In this document: positions 26,117-37,602 of the stretch, one piece after another
How the letters are laid out: the number at the start of each line of letters is the position of its first letter
How positions within the stretch are numbered: the stretch's first letter is position 1
NCBI GenBank assembly: GCA_016858145.1
Contig: JAEHOE010000026.1
Coordinates: forward strand, 372,001 to 436,000
Reading direction: 5' to 3'
Source of the DNA: Edaphochlamys debaryana
Lineage: Eukaryota; Chlorophyta; Chlorophyceae; Chlamydomonadales
DNA length: 64,000 nucleotides
Program-made: the position numbers and the translations under genes
The notes under the pieces: generated by a model
The model's input: only the letters and a program-made list of their open reading frames with translations
Told to the model about the DNA's origin: nothing
Databases searched by the model: none

Positions 26117-27867
26117 TCACTTTCCGCGCCCCCGGGCCGCAGCGAGGGCAGAGCGGGAGGCCCACAGCAGCGGCTCGCTGGGCCCCACCCCTGCCTCCCC
26201 GCCCTTGCCGGCCCCCACTCGCCGCTGCCCGCGCCCCTCCCCGACCCGAGCCCCACCACCGCGGCCCAGCACCAGTGCGCGCTCCGCCCAGTGCCGTCCC
26301 CGCTCGTGCTGCTCCGCTGCCGCCCCCGTCGCGCCCTTGCCCCGGCCTCCACCTCCACCTCCGCCACCGCCGCCGCCGCCGCCCCCCAGCCATGGCCAGC
26401 CCAGCGGCAGCGGCCCGGGCAGGAGACCCTCGTGCCACGCCTCCCTTGCCCCCCACAGCCCCCGCCCCGCCGCCCAAAACCCGCCGCTCTTCCCGCTCCC
26501 CCCGCCCCCACCCCCACTCGCGATTCCCCCTGCCCCGCCCAGCAGCCCCTGCCGCCGCTGCCTGCTTCCACCCCCGCCGCCGCCGCCGCCGCCCAGCGGG
26601 CCCCGCCAGATCCCGCTAGGCACAGGGAACCAAGCGGGTCGGTGCGTGCGCTGCACGTCCCCAATCACTCGGCCCAGCACCACGCCCCACGACCCCGCAT
26701 ACAGGATTGCCAGGGTGGCGGACAGCACTGTCTCAAGAGGCGGCAGCCGCCGGGCGCCACGGAGGAACAGCCTCCAGCCCCCGCCCAGCGCCGCCGCCAG
26801 CCGCCGCCGGAGGCGGCCGCCGCCTGCCCGCACATGGTCCCTGCCTCCGCCGTCGGCGCCGGGACCGGCGGCGCCGGGCCCAGCAGATTGGGCTTGGGCT
26901 GAGGAGGATGACGAGGAGGGGCCCCGCTGGGCCTCGAGCAGCGCCGCGAGGCGGGCCTGGGCCTGGGCCTGGGCCTGCTGCCGCTCCCTCAGGCGGTTGG
27001 GGCAGAGTAGCGCGATGGAGTCAGCCAGTGCGGCACAGGGCTTGAGGGTGGAGGTGGAGGCGGGGCCGGCGGAAGAGGAGGAGGCGGAGGAGGGAGAGAA
27101 AGGGCTGCTGTGTCCTCCGAGGCCCGTGAGGAGGGCCAGCGGCGGGGGCCGGTGGTTGAAGTCGCGGGGCAGCGGCGTGCGGCAGACGGGGCAGTGCAGG
27201 CGGCCGGCCAGGGGGCCGAGCTGCAGGCGGGAGGAGCCGGCGTGGTGGCGCCAGGCCTGAGGGGGCAGGGGGCAGGGGGATAGGATGGTCAAGGAGGGCC
27301 ATCGGTGAGGGGAGATGATGAGGTCCCTGACGCCGGCATGCTGCCGGGCCCACACCCCTGTGCCCCTGTATCCTTCCCCTGCCCTTCCCCTGCCCTTCCC
27401 CTTGGGCCTCATCACCCCATTTCCCGTCGCCTCCCCTGCGAACCCCACCCCCCCACTCCCCCCGCCCCCACCTCGAAGCAGTCGTGGCAGTAGGCATGGC
27501 CGCAGGGCGTCACCACGGGCGCCAGTAGCAGCTCGCAGCAGATGGGGCAGCAGAGAGCCTCGAGCGCGGGACCGCAGTCGGCAGCCCCCGCTGCGGCATT
27601 GCTGCTAGTGCTAGGGCCGCTAGGGCTCGCGCCGGGCACCTGCTGCTGCCCGAGCTGCTGCGCATTGCTGTTAGCGCTAGCGCCGGCGTTCGCGGGGCCC
27701 GCGGAAGAGGAAGCGGCGTCGAGGGCGCCGGGCAGCGCCGAGGAGGCGGCGGAGAGCAGGGACAGCGATGCGGGCTGCCAGCTGGCGGCGCGGGAGGCGG
27801 CCCCGGGGCCGCGCAGGCCCGCGAGCGCGCGGCTCCGGTTGGCGCCGCTGCGGGGCGGGGGCGGCAT
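26117..27867 (-). CDS. C3HC4 RING-finger protein, possible membrane-anchored E3 ubiquitin ligase
   Basis: Two exons: 27472-27867 and 26117-27256; 511 aa in this model. Residues 1-105 are Ala/Ser/Gln-rich. The RING begins CCPICCELL at Cys107, with VTPCGHAYCHDCFE before the intron and HCPVCRTPLP after it, so the intron splits the zinc-binding domain. Downstream are Ser- and (QA)-rich stretches and a hydrophobic segment (TVLSATLAILYAGSWGVVLG) that could be one membrane helix, then a very Gly-rich tail. RING proteins usually act as ubiquitin ligases; the substrate is unknown. The 3' end is uncertain: the TGA used here overlaps a GTGAGG donor-like site, so splicing to a further exon near 26.0 kb is possible. 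Confidence 0.75.
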
Positions 27868-28428
27868 CGCTGTGTGTGCGCGCTGGTGAGCTTGCAGATA
27901 GAGAAGCAGTTGTTATTCCCAGTGTGCGACCTTGCTGTTGCTCTTGTTGCTATGTTGTGGTTACAGTGCTGTTGAAGAGAGCGCCAAGTGCGACCGGTGA
28001 CGCAGGGGCCCGTCGCGTGCCCTTGGTCGTGCGCTCCAACCTCCCGCACCCCCGTCTTCAGCCCCTGCCTTCGCTCATGCCTTGAACGTCCCCAGCTATT
28101 CGCCAAACTTACTTGGGGCCCTCACTGCATGCCCGAGCACCTCATCCCCGGACCCCCGCCTCCTGCGTCCACTCATTCACCCGGAATGCGCATCTACACG
28201 CCTTCTAGCATTCCAGACGGCCAGGCAGCCCCTGTTGCTTTCTTCTTCACTCGCTTCATGCGCACAGCCCTTTCCGTTAAGCTGCATCCCGAGTGCCCCC
28301 TGATGCAACCTGCACCTGAACTGCGCCTGCCGGACTCCCCACCCCCCTGCGCCCCGCTCCACATAAGACCAAGCGAGCACTCGATGACCAGGGCCCTAGC
28401 CCGTCTTACAATCGGGCGTCGGGCGTCG
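27868..28428 (-). promoter_or_regulatory. RING-gene upstream region and helicase A 3' end
   Basis: About 560 bp between two minus-strand genes. The right edge carries the helicase A polyadenylation signal at 28406-28410. The rest should hold the RING-gene promoter and 5' UTR. No TATA box or repeat was recognised. Confidence 0.45.
28406..28410 (-). terminator. TGTAA polyadenylation signal (helicase A)
   Basis: The plus strand reads ttaca, i.e. TGTAA on the minus strand, only about 20 bases past the helicase A stop codon. This gives a very short 3' UTR. Confidence 0.75.
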
Positions 28429-31400
28429 CTAGGTACTTAACCATTTCTGCAAATCCGGGTCATCTTCCCAGCCCTCTTCGCCGTCTGAGCCAATACGAGT
28501 TACCCAGCACGGGCCGGACCTCGGGCCGTCCATGTGCTCAAGGAAGCGCAGCAGCCGCTCCTCTCCCTCCCAGGAGGTCATGCCGGGCTCGGTCAACCTG
28601 TCGCCGATGCGGAGAGCGGACGCAGCAGCCTTCTTGGTCGCCTCGGCCGCTGTGCTAGGGACAGCGTTGTGCGGCGTTGGGGGCTGCTGGTTCTGGACCT
28701 CTGGCGTTGACACGGCCGCCGCCTGTAGAATGGCCGGAACCGCAATACCCGACTGACTTGCCCCGGCTGCTGGCTCTGCCGCCGCCACTGCCGGCGCCAC
28801 CGCCGCCGTCCCAGCCGCCGCCGCTGCCGGCGCCGCCACAGCCGTCCCAGCCGCCGCCGCTGTGGGTGCCGCCACAGCCGTCCCAGCCGCCGCCGCTGTG
28901 GGTGCCGCCACAGCCGTCCCAGCCGCCGCCGCTGTGGGTGCCGCCACAGCCGTCCCAGCCGCCGCCGCTGTGGGTGCCGCCACGGCCGTCCCACCCGCCG
29001 CCGCTGTGGGTGCCGCCACGGCCATCCCAGCCGCCACCGCTGCCGGCGCCGCCACAGCCGTCCCAGCCGCCGCCGCTGTGGGTGCCGCCACAGCCGTCCC
29101 AGCTGCCGCCGCTGTGGGTGCCGCCACGGCCGTCCCAGCCGCCGCCGCTGCCGGCGCCGCCACAGCCTCCGGCACTGCCCCTGCCGGAGCCGCCACAACG
29201 GCCGCGGGCAGTGAAACCGTCCTCACCGCCGCCTGCGGCGCCGTGCCGAGCGCACGGGCCCCCACTCCGTCGGCCTGGGAGCTTTGTGGCGCCTGTCCCA
29301 AACCCCCAGCTCCCGGCCTCGACCCAGCCTGGGCCTCGCCCTGGCTGCCGCCCTCGCTGGAGGCCGCCAGCGCCGCTACTGGGGCCTGCCCCGAGATGCC
29401 TGCGAGCACGCGCCCCGCCTCCTCGACCTTCCTGCGCTGCAGCCGGCCGTTGCTCAGCGCCCCCTGCACGATGCTCGCCGCGGCGCTCATCTGCGCCCGC
29501 GCCGCCGCCAGCTCGGCCCGGACCGCCGCCAGCTCCTCCGCCAGAGCGGCGGTGTCGGGGCTTAGCCAGCGCTTGGCTGCGGCGTTCTGGAAGCCCGCGA
29601 CCTGGTGGTACCGCGGGTCGTTCCAGATCCACGGCGGCTGCTCCTTGACGAAGCCCAGCGGTTGGGGTTCGGGGCTGGCGGTGAAGCGCTGTCCCGCCTG
29701 GCGCGCCCGCCACCACTGCATGACGACGGCGGACATCTGGGAGGGTTGGGGGTGGGGTCGGGGCTCGCTAGAAGCGGGTACAACCGTAGATTAGAAGAGA
29801 AAGCCGCCTGGCGGCTGGTAGACCTAGGACGCCGCTGCGCGCGCACCTTGCGCTCAGTCGTGCCGATGAGCCGGAGCCCCTCCGTGCCCCGGCTGCGGCT
29901 GAGGGCGGTGTAGAGCATGCCGTGCCCGAAGAAGCGCTCGAAGTCGATCTCCACCTGGCGGCGGGGGAGGAGGGTAGGGTGGGCGAGGGCACAGGGATGC
30001 ATAAAGAAGTTGCGGCAGAGAGACAGTGGTAAGGGCCGAGCGTGTGGTGTGCCACAGACAAGGATCGTACACTTTGCGTTCACGTGAATGCCCCGTTGCA
30101 CGGCCTGCCCGCTACACCTCCATCCCCCACCTTGTCCAGCGTCATGCCCTGGCTCTTGTGCACCGTGATGGCCCACGCCAGCTTGAGCGGGCACTGGGGG
30201 GGGATGGGTAAAAAGGGGTGTGGGTTAGGCGCACGGCGGAGCTCACGCTTGGGACCGAGTCCACCCCGCCCCAGCCGCCCAACCCCCCCCCCCATTGTGC
30301 TACCTCTCCGTCGCCGAGCACGCTTGACGTCGTACTTCAGTCGTACTAAGCCCGCCCTATGCGCGAGCTTCCCCGGAGGAGCTCACGCTGGGGACCGCGC
30401 CCACCTGCACCCGCACGATGGTCCCGCAACCCGGCACAGTGGCCGTGTAGGCCACGGGGCCCATGGTGATGCGCTGCCCGTCCACCAGCTTCACCACCGG
30501 CAGCAGCGGGTTCGCGTCAAACCACCTGCAAGCCAGGCACGTCAACCTCTTATAACACGGCACCGGTACACATGTGTAGGCTTCCTTCGTGCCGGAAAAC
30601 CCTGGCTGTCAAATCGCTCGCATTCCCCGCCTGGCCACCTGTCGTACGCCGTTGCGATGAGATGGCCGTCGTCCATCTTCCTTGCGCGCCTCTGGCAGTA
30701 CACGCGGAGGTCGTCGTCCGGCTCCACGAATCCCACCACCACGCCCCGGCTGCCGTTGACGACGCCCGACCTGGCATCCACATTGTACACCACCATGACT
30801 TGGGCCTTCTCCTGTGGGGGGGAAGAGGCACGTACCCCGCCCCAGGCAGGCACACTTCATGGCACGCACGCCAGCCCAGGCTTTGCTGAGGGCTCCAACC
30901 AACGCACCTTGAGCTCAACCTCGCCCTCGGCCTGGCACTCAGAGAAGAGGCCCCCGCTTTCCCTTGCGCGCTTCCGCATCTCCGCCTTGGTCTCGCTCTG
31001 CCACTCTTCAAGCAGCTCGAGCGCCCGGTCCAGGGCCTTCCCCGCAGGCAGGGCCTGGTAAAGCTGAAGCGAGGGAAGGGCGGGTGCAGCGTAGCACGGG
31101 TGTCAACACGCGCACACCTAAGTCCGCAGGACCTGTGAAGGGCCACAAATTCTCAAGGACTCCGCGCACAGACCTTGCTGGCGCCGTCGGAGTGCGCGGA
31201 GGGGGGGCCCAGCACCTGACGCAGGTCCTCCAGGGCTGCGGGCTTGAGCAGGCCCTCCACGACGAGGGGTTCGTAGACGGAGTGGGGGGGCTCGTGGGTG
31301 ACGTAGACCCGGTCCCACGCGTGGAAAGTCGTCTGCGCAGGCCAGCAGCATGCGGGGCGTTACAAACAAGTGCGGTGTGAGTCAGTGTCTAGAGGGCACG

Positions 31401-34189
31401 CAGCAGTGTCCCCCAGCGGAAGCGGGGCCCAGACGTGCTGCCGTGAGTGTGCACTCTTACCGGGGCCCCCGGGAGATTCCGTAGCTCCTGCTCGTTCCGC
31501 TTGCCCACCTACAAGGCAGGGCCGTAAGTAAGCGGGACGCTGAAGTTGCACAGGCAGCCACCCTTCGTGTCCCTCGCCCACAGCCCCAACCTGCCTTCTC
31601 CCTCACGGCATACAACCGGGTTGGCTCGATGTCATCACTCGTGTCCAGGGGCCGGCTGCACACCTCCCGCAGTGTCGTCAAAGCTGCCTCGGCCTGCAAC
31701 CGGCAAGCAGGGCGCAGTCCACCAAGGCCGTTCACCTGCACAGCCACAAGCCCGCGCCTGCCAACCAACCACGCACTCAGCGCACTCAGCACGCCACCCC
31801 GCCCCACACGCTGGCGGGCACACACATTCAGGCCGGCCCGCCGGGCCTGACCTCGTCGTCCTCGCCGCATCGCACTGCGTTGAGTAGAGCCACGAAGGCC
31901 GCATCCTCCTGCCGAAACACCTGGGGGGTGTAGGGGTTGGGGGTGGGGGGAGATGGGGGCGTGTGAAGGTGCGGTGACTGAGCTGAACTGAAGCCCGAGA
32001 GCCCAAAGCCCGACCTCCGCCCAAGGCGGAGACGATAAGGAGAAGAGGCGGATGACAACCTTCGTACTACATGTACGGCCACACGCACCTTGGTGAGCTC
32101 CACCTCCTCAAACCCGCCGTACTGGTAGGCCGGGGCCTCAAACAGGTGCCCTCGGTTAAAGAAGGCTTCGTCGTCCGGGCCCTTCGGTTTCTTGCTGCGA
32201 ATGGGCTCCAGCCTGGGATGTGACGGGGCGACCAACATTGAGGGGCACTCTGGAACACTTGTAGTTGCTTAAACGAAGCGCCAACTCACTGGAAGAAGGC
32301 CCCCGACAGGATCAGCTGCAGCCCCCCGAACGGCTTGTCGTAGGGGGCCATGGCGGCGTGGACCTCGGACTGCGGGCGGGCGGGGGTTGGGTGGGATGAT
32401 ACATAAATGATACGTGGGCATGTGCGTGACGCATCACCCATCGACTCTCGGTTACCTTAAGGAATGGATGCTACGGTGCTACAGATGCCAGACTCGCGCA
32501 CTCACCAGGGTTGGCGGCGACGCATTAGCAGACTTGTGCAGCGCTTCTAGCTTGTCGCGTGCGGCTTTCATTCGCGCTAGCGTCAAGTTGGCGTCCAAGC
32601 CCTGCATTTGGGGTAGGTAGTAGGTAGTGGTAGGGGGCCTGTCCGGGACATGCCTGCTGTACCTCGGCCTCCCTCCCCCCATCAGCTCGTCGGCGACTCA
32701 GTGCCACTTCTGAAGGCCGTCCCGGACATGTCCCAGCTGTCCTGTTTCCCGCTCTAAGCCCTGTCCTGCCGTCGCCCCACGCTGAACCTCCCAGCCCCTC
32801 GTGCCGTCACTCTGCTGCTTCCCGCTCCCCCTCCACCCCCACCTCCCCCACCTGCAGCATCTCGGCGCTCATCATGCCCGCCTCATCCACAATGAGGGTG
32901 TGTAGCTGGAGGAGCATGCCCCTCACCTGACATGGGACGGCACAGAGAGCGGCGGCGGGCGTGTGTCCCGCGCTGGTACGCCCCCCGACCTTCCGAGAGC
33001 GAGCAGCTGGCACACGCTTAGCCAACCAGCTTCCTATGGTGGGAAGGCGAAGTTTCCCGCAAATCGTTCTAGCTATAACGCCAAACTCACGCTCATCATC
33101 CGCTGCATGTCGCGCACTTCCGCGACAAGGAAAAGCTTGAGCAGCGAATGGAGCGTGACGCCTGGGGACGGCAGGGTGGAGCAAAGAGGAATGGCGTAGT
33201 GGCGGGGACTGGCACACGAGCCTCTTGGCCGTCCACCTGCCATAGATTCTACGAGCAGCCAGCCGAGTGGGCAGTGACACCCGGCGGCTGGCCAACAGTG
33301 CATACGTACGGCATGTGTGCCGTGCCGTACACGTGCGTTCACGCACCTCCCACGAGCGTGGCCGCCAGGCCCGTCATGGCGACCACCGCCACGCGCCTGT
33401 CGTACTCGTCCCTGCTGTTGCCGTACTTGGCTAGCAGGGTGCGCTGGAGGGCGCGCAGAGTCACAGACTTGCCCGTGCCGGCACAGCCCTGCAGGGTGGG
33501 AAGGGGAAGGGGTCGAGGCATAGGCATGTTGGTGGGACCGGGCAGTCAGAGGTATGTCTGCACCGCTGGCGAGGGTTGGGGGTAGGGCGATGCAGGACGG
33601 GTTCGGAAGTTTGTTGGACCCTGCGAAAACTGTCTCGCAGCCCTTCCAAGATGTGTGGAGCAAGAGGGGTGGGTACCTTGGAGGCACCCGTGCATGCGGA
33701 CATCGGGTGCCTGATGAAGACCTCAAGGCTTACCGTGAGGAAGATACTGCGGCCCTCGAGGACCAGGCGCACAGCCCGATCCTGCTCCTCAGACAGTATC
33801 GGGGACTCGTCGACGCTTGGGTATGCAGGAGAGTCCCCGCTGCTCAGCGCAACTGCCCTGCTGCTGCTGCTGCCGTTCTCTGCGCCGCTGTGGCTGCCGC
33901 CAGAGCCCCCGCCCTTGCCGGCGCCGGTGCTGCCATCATCCTTTGTCACACTCTTTCTGGTGCGTCTGGTGGTAGTCGTGTTGGAGGAAGCTGCTCGCTT
34001 GGCTGCTTCGAGGGCAGGCGGCCGGGCCCTGACCGTGCCCATGGATGACGACGGGGCTTGCCATGTTGAGGCTGGCCCGACCAGCCGACACGGCGAAACC
34101 GGGCGGGGGCACCGGGTGGCTTGCAGAGGCAAAGGGATTAGCCCATGCCCTGATCGCAGGCTGCAGGGGAACGCGCGGTGGGCGAGCAT
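28429..34189 (-). CDS. Pif1-family DNA helicase, paralogue A
   Basis: SF1B 5'-3' DNA helicase family acting in replication and genome maintenance. 17 exons: 33734-34189, 33347-33488, 33091-33161, 32852-32926, 32506-32601, 32290-32369, 32089-32212, 31852-31920, 31595-31693, 31461-31508, 31174-31332, 30908-31063, 30639-30811, 30405-30525, 30131-30193, 29847-29954, 28429-29736; 1,115 aa. Walker A is GCAGTGKS (Lys159 with this start). Also present: VVAMTGLAATLVGG, Walker B region LIVDEAGMMS, NGSRGVVVGF, AITVHKSQGMTLDK and GHGMLYTALSRSRGTEGL (motif VI). Motif III reads LILSGAFFQ, with Ala where paralogue B and the family have Asp. The C-terminal exon has ten 12-residue Ala-rich repeats. Intron 31509-31594 uses a GC donor. 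The start is uncertain; ATG 34042 is an alternative. No HUH Rep domain is seen. Confidence 0.9.
28801..29160 (-). repeat. 36-bp coding minisatellite, ten copies
   Basis: Ten copies of a 36-bp unit encode variants of AAPTAAAAGTAV in the last exon of helicase A. Several units are identical, suggesting recent expansion. Paralogue B lacks this array. The repeat keeps other frames open on both strands, giving spurious long antisense frames. Confidence 0.93.
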
Positions 34190-34647
34190 GTCTGCAAGGC
34201 GCGGCGAAGACTGGCGCCTGTGCCGCTTGGTATGTTCATAGCACTAAGTAGACATTACAAAATGCAGCTAAGAAGGTAAGGCGTCCAGCAGAGGGCCGAA
34301 AACCTTTCGAGGGACTTGGCGCGCGAAAGTTGCGGGCCCCGCTGTGTTGCGGTATTCTGGTCCTTCTGCAGCGCGAACGTACTGCGCCAGAAGGCGCTAT
34401 TCCCGAGAGCAGCGAGCATGTCGGGGAGCTTGTCCGGGAGCTGCCCCATTTCAGTCGTCGCCGTGAGTTCACGGCGTACCGGTATCCAGCAGCCCAGCAC
34501 CACCTTTCTCCTCCCGCCCCCGGCCACCCAGCACAATGCTTCGCCCTCCCTTCATGTCCGCCGTGTGACCATTGCAGGCATTGATAGAAACTTCCTCTGC
34601 CACCCTTCATGTCCGCCGCCCCACTCCACACTCGGGCCTCCGCCGCC
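34190..34647 (-). other. AlkB-like gene 3' UTR and helicase A promoter overlap
   Basis: Only about 460 bp separate the AlkB-like stop codon from the helicase A start on the same strand. The AlkB-like polyadenylation signal (34255-34259) lies about 65 bp before the chosen helicase ATG, so the helicase promoter must overlap the upstream gene's 3' UTR unless the downstream ATG at 34042 is used. Confidence 0.55.
34255..34259 (-). terminator. TGTAA polyadenylation signal (AlkB-like gene)
   Basis: ttaca on the plus strand, i.e. TGTAA on the minus strand, about 390 bp past the AlkB-like stop codon. Confidence 0.7.
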
Positions 34648-37046
34648 TCACTTGGCCGCGGGCGGCCTCCAGCCGGGGTCCACCGAGGGGTCGTCGGGGG
34701 CCGAGAACGCAAACACAATCGACAGCCGCTCGGGCGTGGGGCCGTACAGGTCATCAGGGCGGCCCCACCAGTGCAGCATCTGCGTGGGGGGCCGCCCCGG
34801 CCCCGCCCCCGCCCCTCCTCTGCCCCTCCCTGCCTCTTTCCCCTCCGCCCCTTGCCCTCGGCTCCCTTGCCCTGCCGGCACCCCTGCCAGCGCCGCTGCT
34901 GACCCCGACGCCGGCCCCGGCCCCGATGCGCCAACCGACGCCAGCCCCGGCCCCGGCGCCGGCGCCTCCACCCCCAGTCGGGAGCCGTGCAGCCAGCGCC
35001 AGCGCGCGTCCGCGGACAGGTGCAGGGCCGCCCCGGGGGGCAGCAGGGCGTCCAGGTCGTGGGGGGTCCAGGAGCGCTCGGACTCAGACCGGACCACGTC
35101 CCGCTCGTCCATGCTGGGGGGTGGGGGGTGGGTAGGGTGAGGGGGTTGAGTGGGGTGGAGTAGGGAGGGTGAGGGGTGAGAGGAGGGCGGGAAGAGTAGG
35201 ATGGGGGCCATGAGAGAGAGAAGACAGGGTTGGGCGAGCACATGTCAGCAATGGCAGACGGCTCTGCCCGCTATAACTCCACTCTCTATCTCTCTACTAC
35301 GGTACTCCACTTTCTATCCCGCACCTGAGCGCGGACAGGGCCTTCGTGACTTGGTAGTAGTTCTGGGGGCTGCGGTGGAGGGCGGTGGTGGTCCGGGTGT
35401 AAGGGTGAGGCCGGTCCCCAACGTGCCCCCAGCCCCCAGCCGCCAGTCCCCAGATCGTCGGGCAGCAGTGCGCAAGCACGCCTCCCCGTCCCGTGTCCGG
35501 CCTCGATGCCACCACGGCCCCGGCCCAACTGGGCCTGAGGGTGCCCCCCCCTCCCCCTCCCCACCTGAGTGTGAGCGTGGCGGCTCCGTCCACCGAAATG
35601 ATGAACACGTTCTCCCCGTCCAGCTCTGGGGCAGGCGGAGGGGCAGCGCACGGGCGAAACCCCTCAGCGCACCGCGGTGTTGGCCTTCAGAAGCACCTGG
35701 TGACCCGCGCTGGTAACCTGAGGCTCCCATTTCAAGCGGGACTCTGTCCTGGACCGCAGTAGGCCCCGCCCACCCCCGGCCCAGGCCCCCAAGTAAGCAG
35801 GGCCCTCGCTTTCGTTTCCCAGCCGTCGGCGCCCACCCGGGTCCAGGTGCGGGTCCAGGCGCAGGAAGCCCGAGTGCCGGTAGTTGAGCGTCACGTCGTT
35901 GAGGCGGCCCAGGCGCAGACCCGGCAGGGAGCGCAGGCGCTGGCAGCAGGCCTGGGGGGTGGGGTGGGGGGTATGGGGGAGGAGGGAGGAGGGGGCGAGG
36001 GGTAGGTAAGAAGATGATGGAAGGGAGACGTGGGTTGCGGAGGGGCACGTGCAGCGCAGACGCTTGCGACTACTCCCTGTACACCAGCCATGCCCGTCAC
36101 CACAAGCCAGGGCCGTTGCCTGGGCCCCAGCCTCCAGCCCCCACCCGTATCTGCGGCGGCAGCGCTGCCTCGTCCAGCGCCTCCCGGTAGCCCCAGGGCC
36201 GGCGCTGGTCAGGGTGCTCGGGGCGGCCCGTGACGCGGAGCATGTTGACCGGCGGCGGCCGGATCATGTACGACATCTGCCACCTGTACGGGCGGGAGCA
36301 TGGGGAAGGGGGTGGGGTGCAGAGGGGAAGTGAGGAAGGGGGGAGCTCTGGATGTCGTCTAGCATGGCCGCCGGAAGCCCAGCGGAGGAGCAGGGGGGCT
36401 ACACGCGGGTCAGGCAGCCATGCAACGTACGGCATCCCACGGCCCTCACTTGTAGATGGCGGCGTGTACGGGCTGGATAAGGTTGATGCCGTACTGCCGG
36501 CTGATGGGCATCAGCTCGGCCTTGAGGGCCGCCATCTCCTGGGGCGTGAAGAGGTCCTGAGGGGGAGGGGGGGTGAGGAGGGCAGGGGGGTAAGGTGGGG
36601 CAGGAGGCGGGCAGGATCGGAATCGAGAAACCAGATGAATGCGAGGAGGGCTAGTTTGACTCTGGCCAACGAGTCTGTGTGCAGCGCGTCTGATAGGAGA
36701 CACCCGTGCACGCTCACCTTGAACGCGCGTGCTCCCGGGTTCTTTTCGGGCGTCACCGGCCGCCCGTCCGGCACGGTCCGCAGCAGCTCGCACTGCTCCC
36801 GGGTGATGGGTTCGTGGGCCGAGGGCGTAGCGTTGTACGTGGGCTGAGGAGAGGGAGAGGTGGGTGGGTGGAGAGAATGAGGAGGAGAGGTAGTGCAGTA
36901 CGCGTGGGGGCGACGTCGCCCGCGGGGATGGATGGGCGGGATGCCTTTCGCGCGGATGCCCGCCTCACTTGTGCCCACACGTAGGCCCCGGCAGCGGCTG
37001 CGAGGCCACCGCCACCGATAAGCCCAAGAAGCCGCCTTGCGGCCAT
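34648..37046 (-). CDS. AlkB-like 2OG-Fe(II) dioxygenase (candidate)
   Basis: Eight exons: 36969-37046, 36718-36843, 36450-36556, 36145-36283, 35837-35951, 35565-35625, 35325-35369, 34648-35113; 378 aa, phases consistent. The N-terminus (residues 4-24) is a hydrophobic Gly/Ala-rich segment that could be a membrane anchor or signal. The core resembles the double-stranded beta-helix of AlkB proteins: LNDVTLNYRHSGFLRLDPHLDP with HxD at His185/Asp187, VFIISVDGAATLTLR, then ALHLSADARWRWLHG with the distal His266 (after LLPPG), and a late Arg in ERLSIVFAF. The second Arg of the classical RxxxxxR motif is not seen. A Gly/Pro-rich insert separates the distal His from that Arg. AlkB enzymes oxidatively demethylate nucleic acids or proteins; the substrate here is unknown. 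Confidence 0.58.
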
Positions 37047-37602
37047 CGCGAGGCGTGCGAGTTGGAGCAGACGCGATGGCAAGCCGCTGGGTGCTACGTG
37101 ACCAGTTGCGCTGCGCTGCTCTAGCAACTACGAGCTGTTACACGAACACAGCGCAAGGATGAGCGCTTCAGCATAATGCGTGAGCGAAGCGCATGTCGCC
37201 GATGCAACCTCGTTGGTGGATGCGCTTGATAAGCGGCTCTAAGCGATGCACTCGATCGAGTTTACATTGACCGTCTGCCCTGGCTGGGGCAAAATGACGG
37301 CATGCCGCAGCGACCCGTACAAAACCGGCACGCTCTTGTACCGCCCACGACACCACCCGCCCGCGTCCTCCTCTTTCCTCCTCGCTCCTCCTCGCCTCAT
37401 CCAGGCACGTTACACATCCAAAACTGGCTCTCGCCTCAGCCTCCTCTCGACCATCACCAACAATTGTAACCTCTCCGGCTGCTCACGTTCAAAACCGGCC
37501 GGCCCGCGCCGACCTCAACCCGCTCCGTCATTGCTCACGCCACCGCCACCGCCACCGCCACTCCGCTGCAACGCTCCAACGCTCCCGAGTCGACGCTTCC
37601 GC
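37047..37602 (-). promoter_or_regulatory. Aldolase 3' UTR and AlkB-like upstream region
   Basis: Between the aldolase stop (37603) and the AlkB-like ATG (37046), both on the minus strand. The aldolase polyadenylation signal is at 37410-37414. The 360 bp to its left should contain the AlkB-like promoter. No TATA box was recognised. Confidence 0.5.
37410..37414 (-). terminator. TGTAA polyadenylation signal (aldolase)
   Basis: ttaca on the plus strand (TGTAA on the minus strand), about 190 bp past the aldolase stop codon. Confidence 0.75.

Noticed and set aside
28677..29794. Plus-strand Pro/Ala-rich open frames across the helicase A minisatellite
   Set aside because: The 36-bp repeat keeps several frames open; the minus strand joins in phase to the helicase core, so the others are artefacts.
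28429..34189. Helitron transposon because of a Pif1-type helicase
   Set aside because: No HUH Rep domain, no Helitron-like 3' hairpin with CTRR end seen, and 17 phase-consistent introns; host-type Pif1 helicase is simpler.
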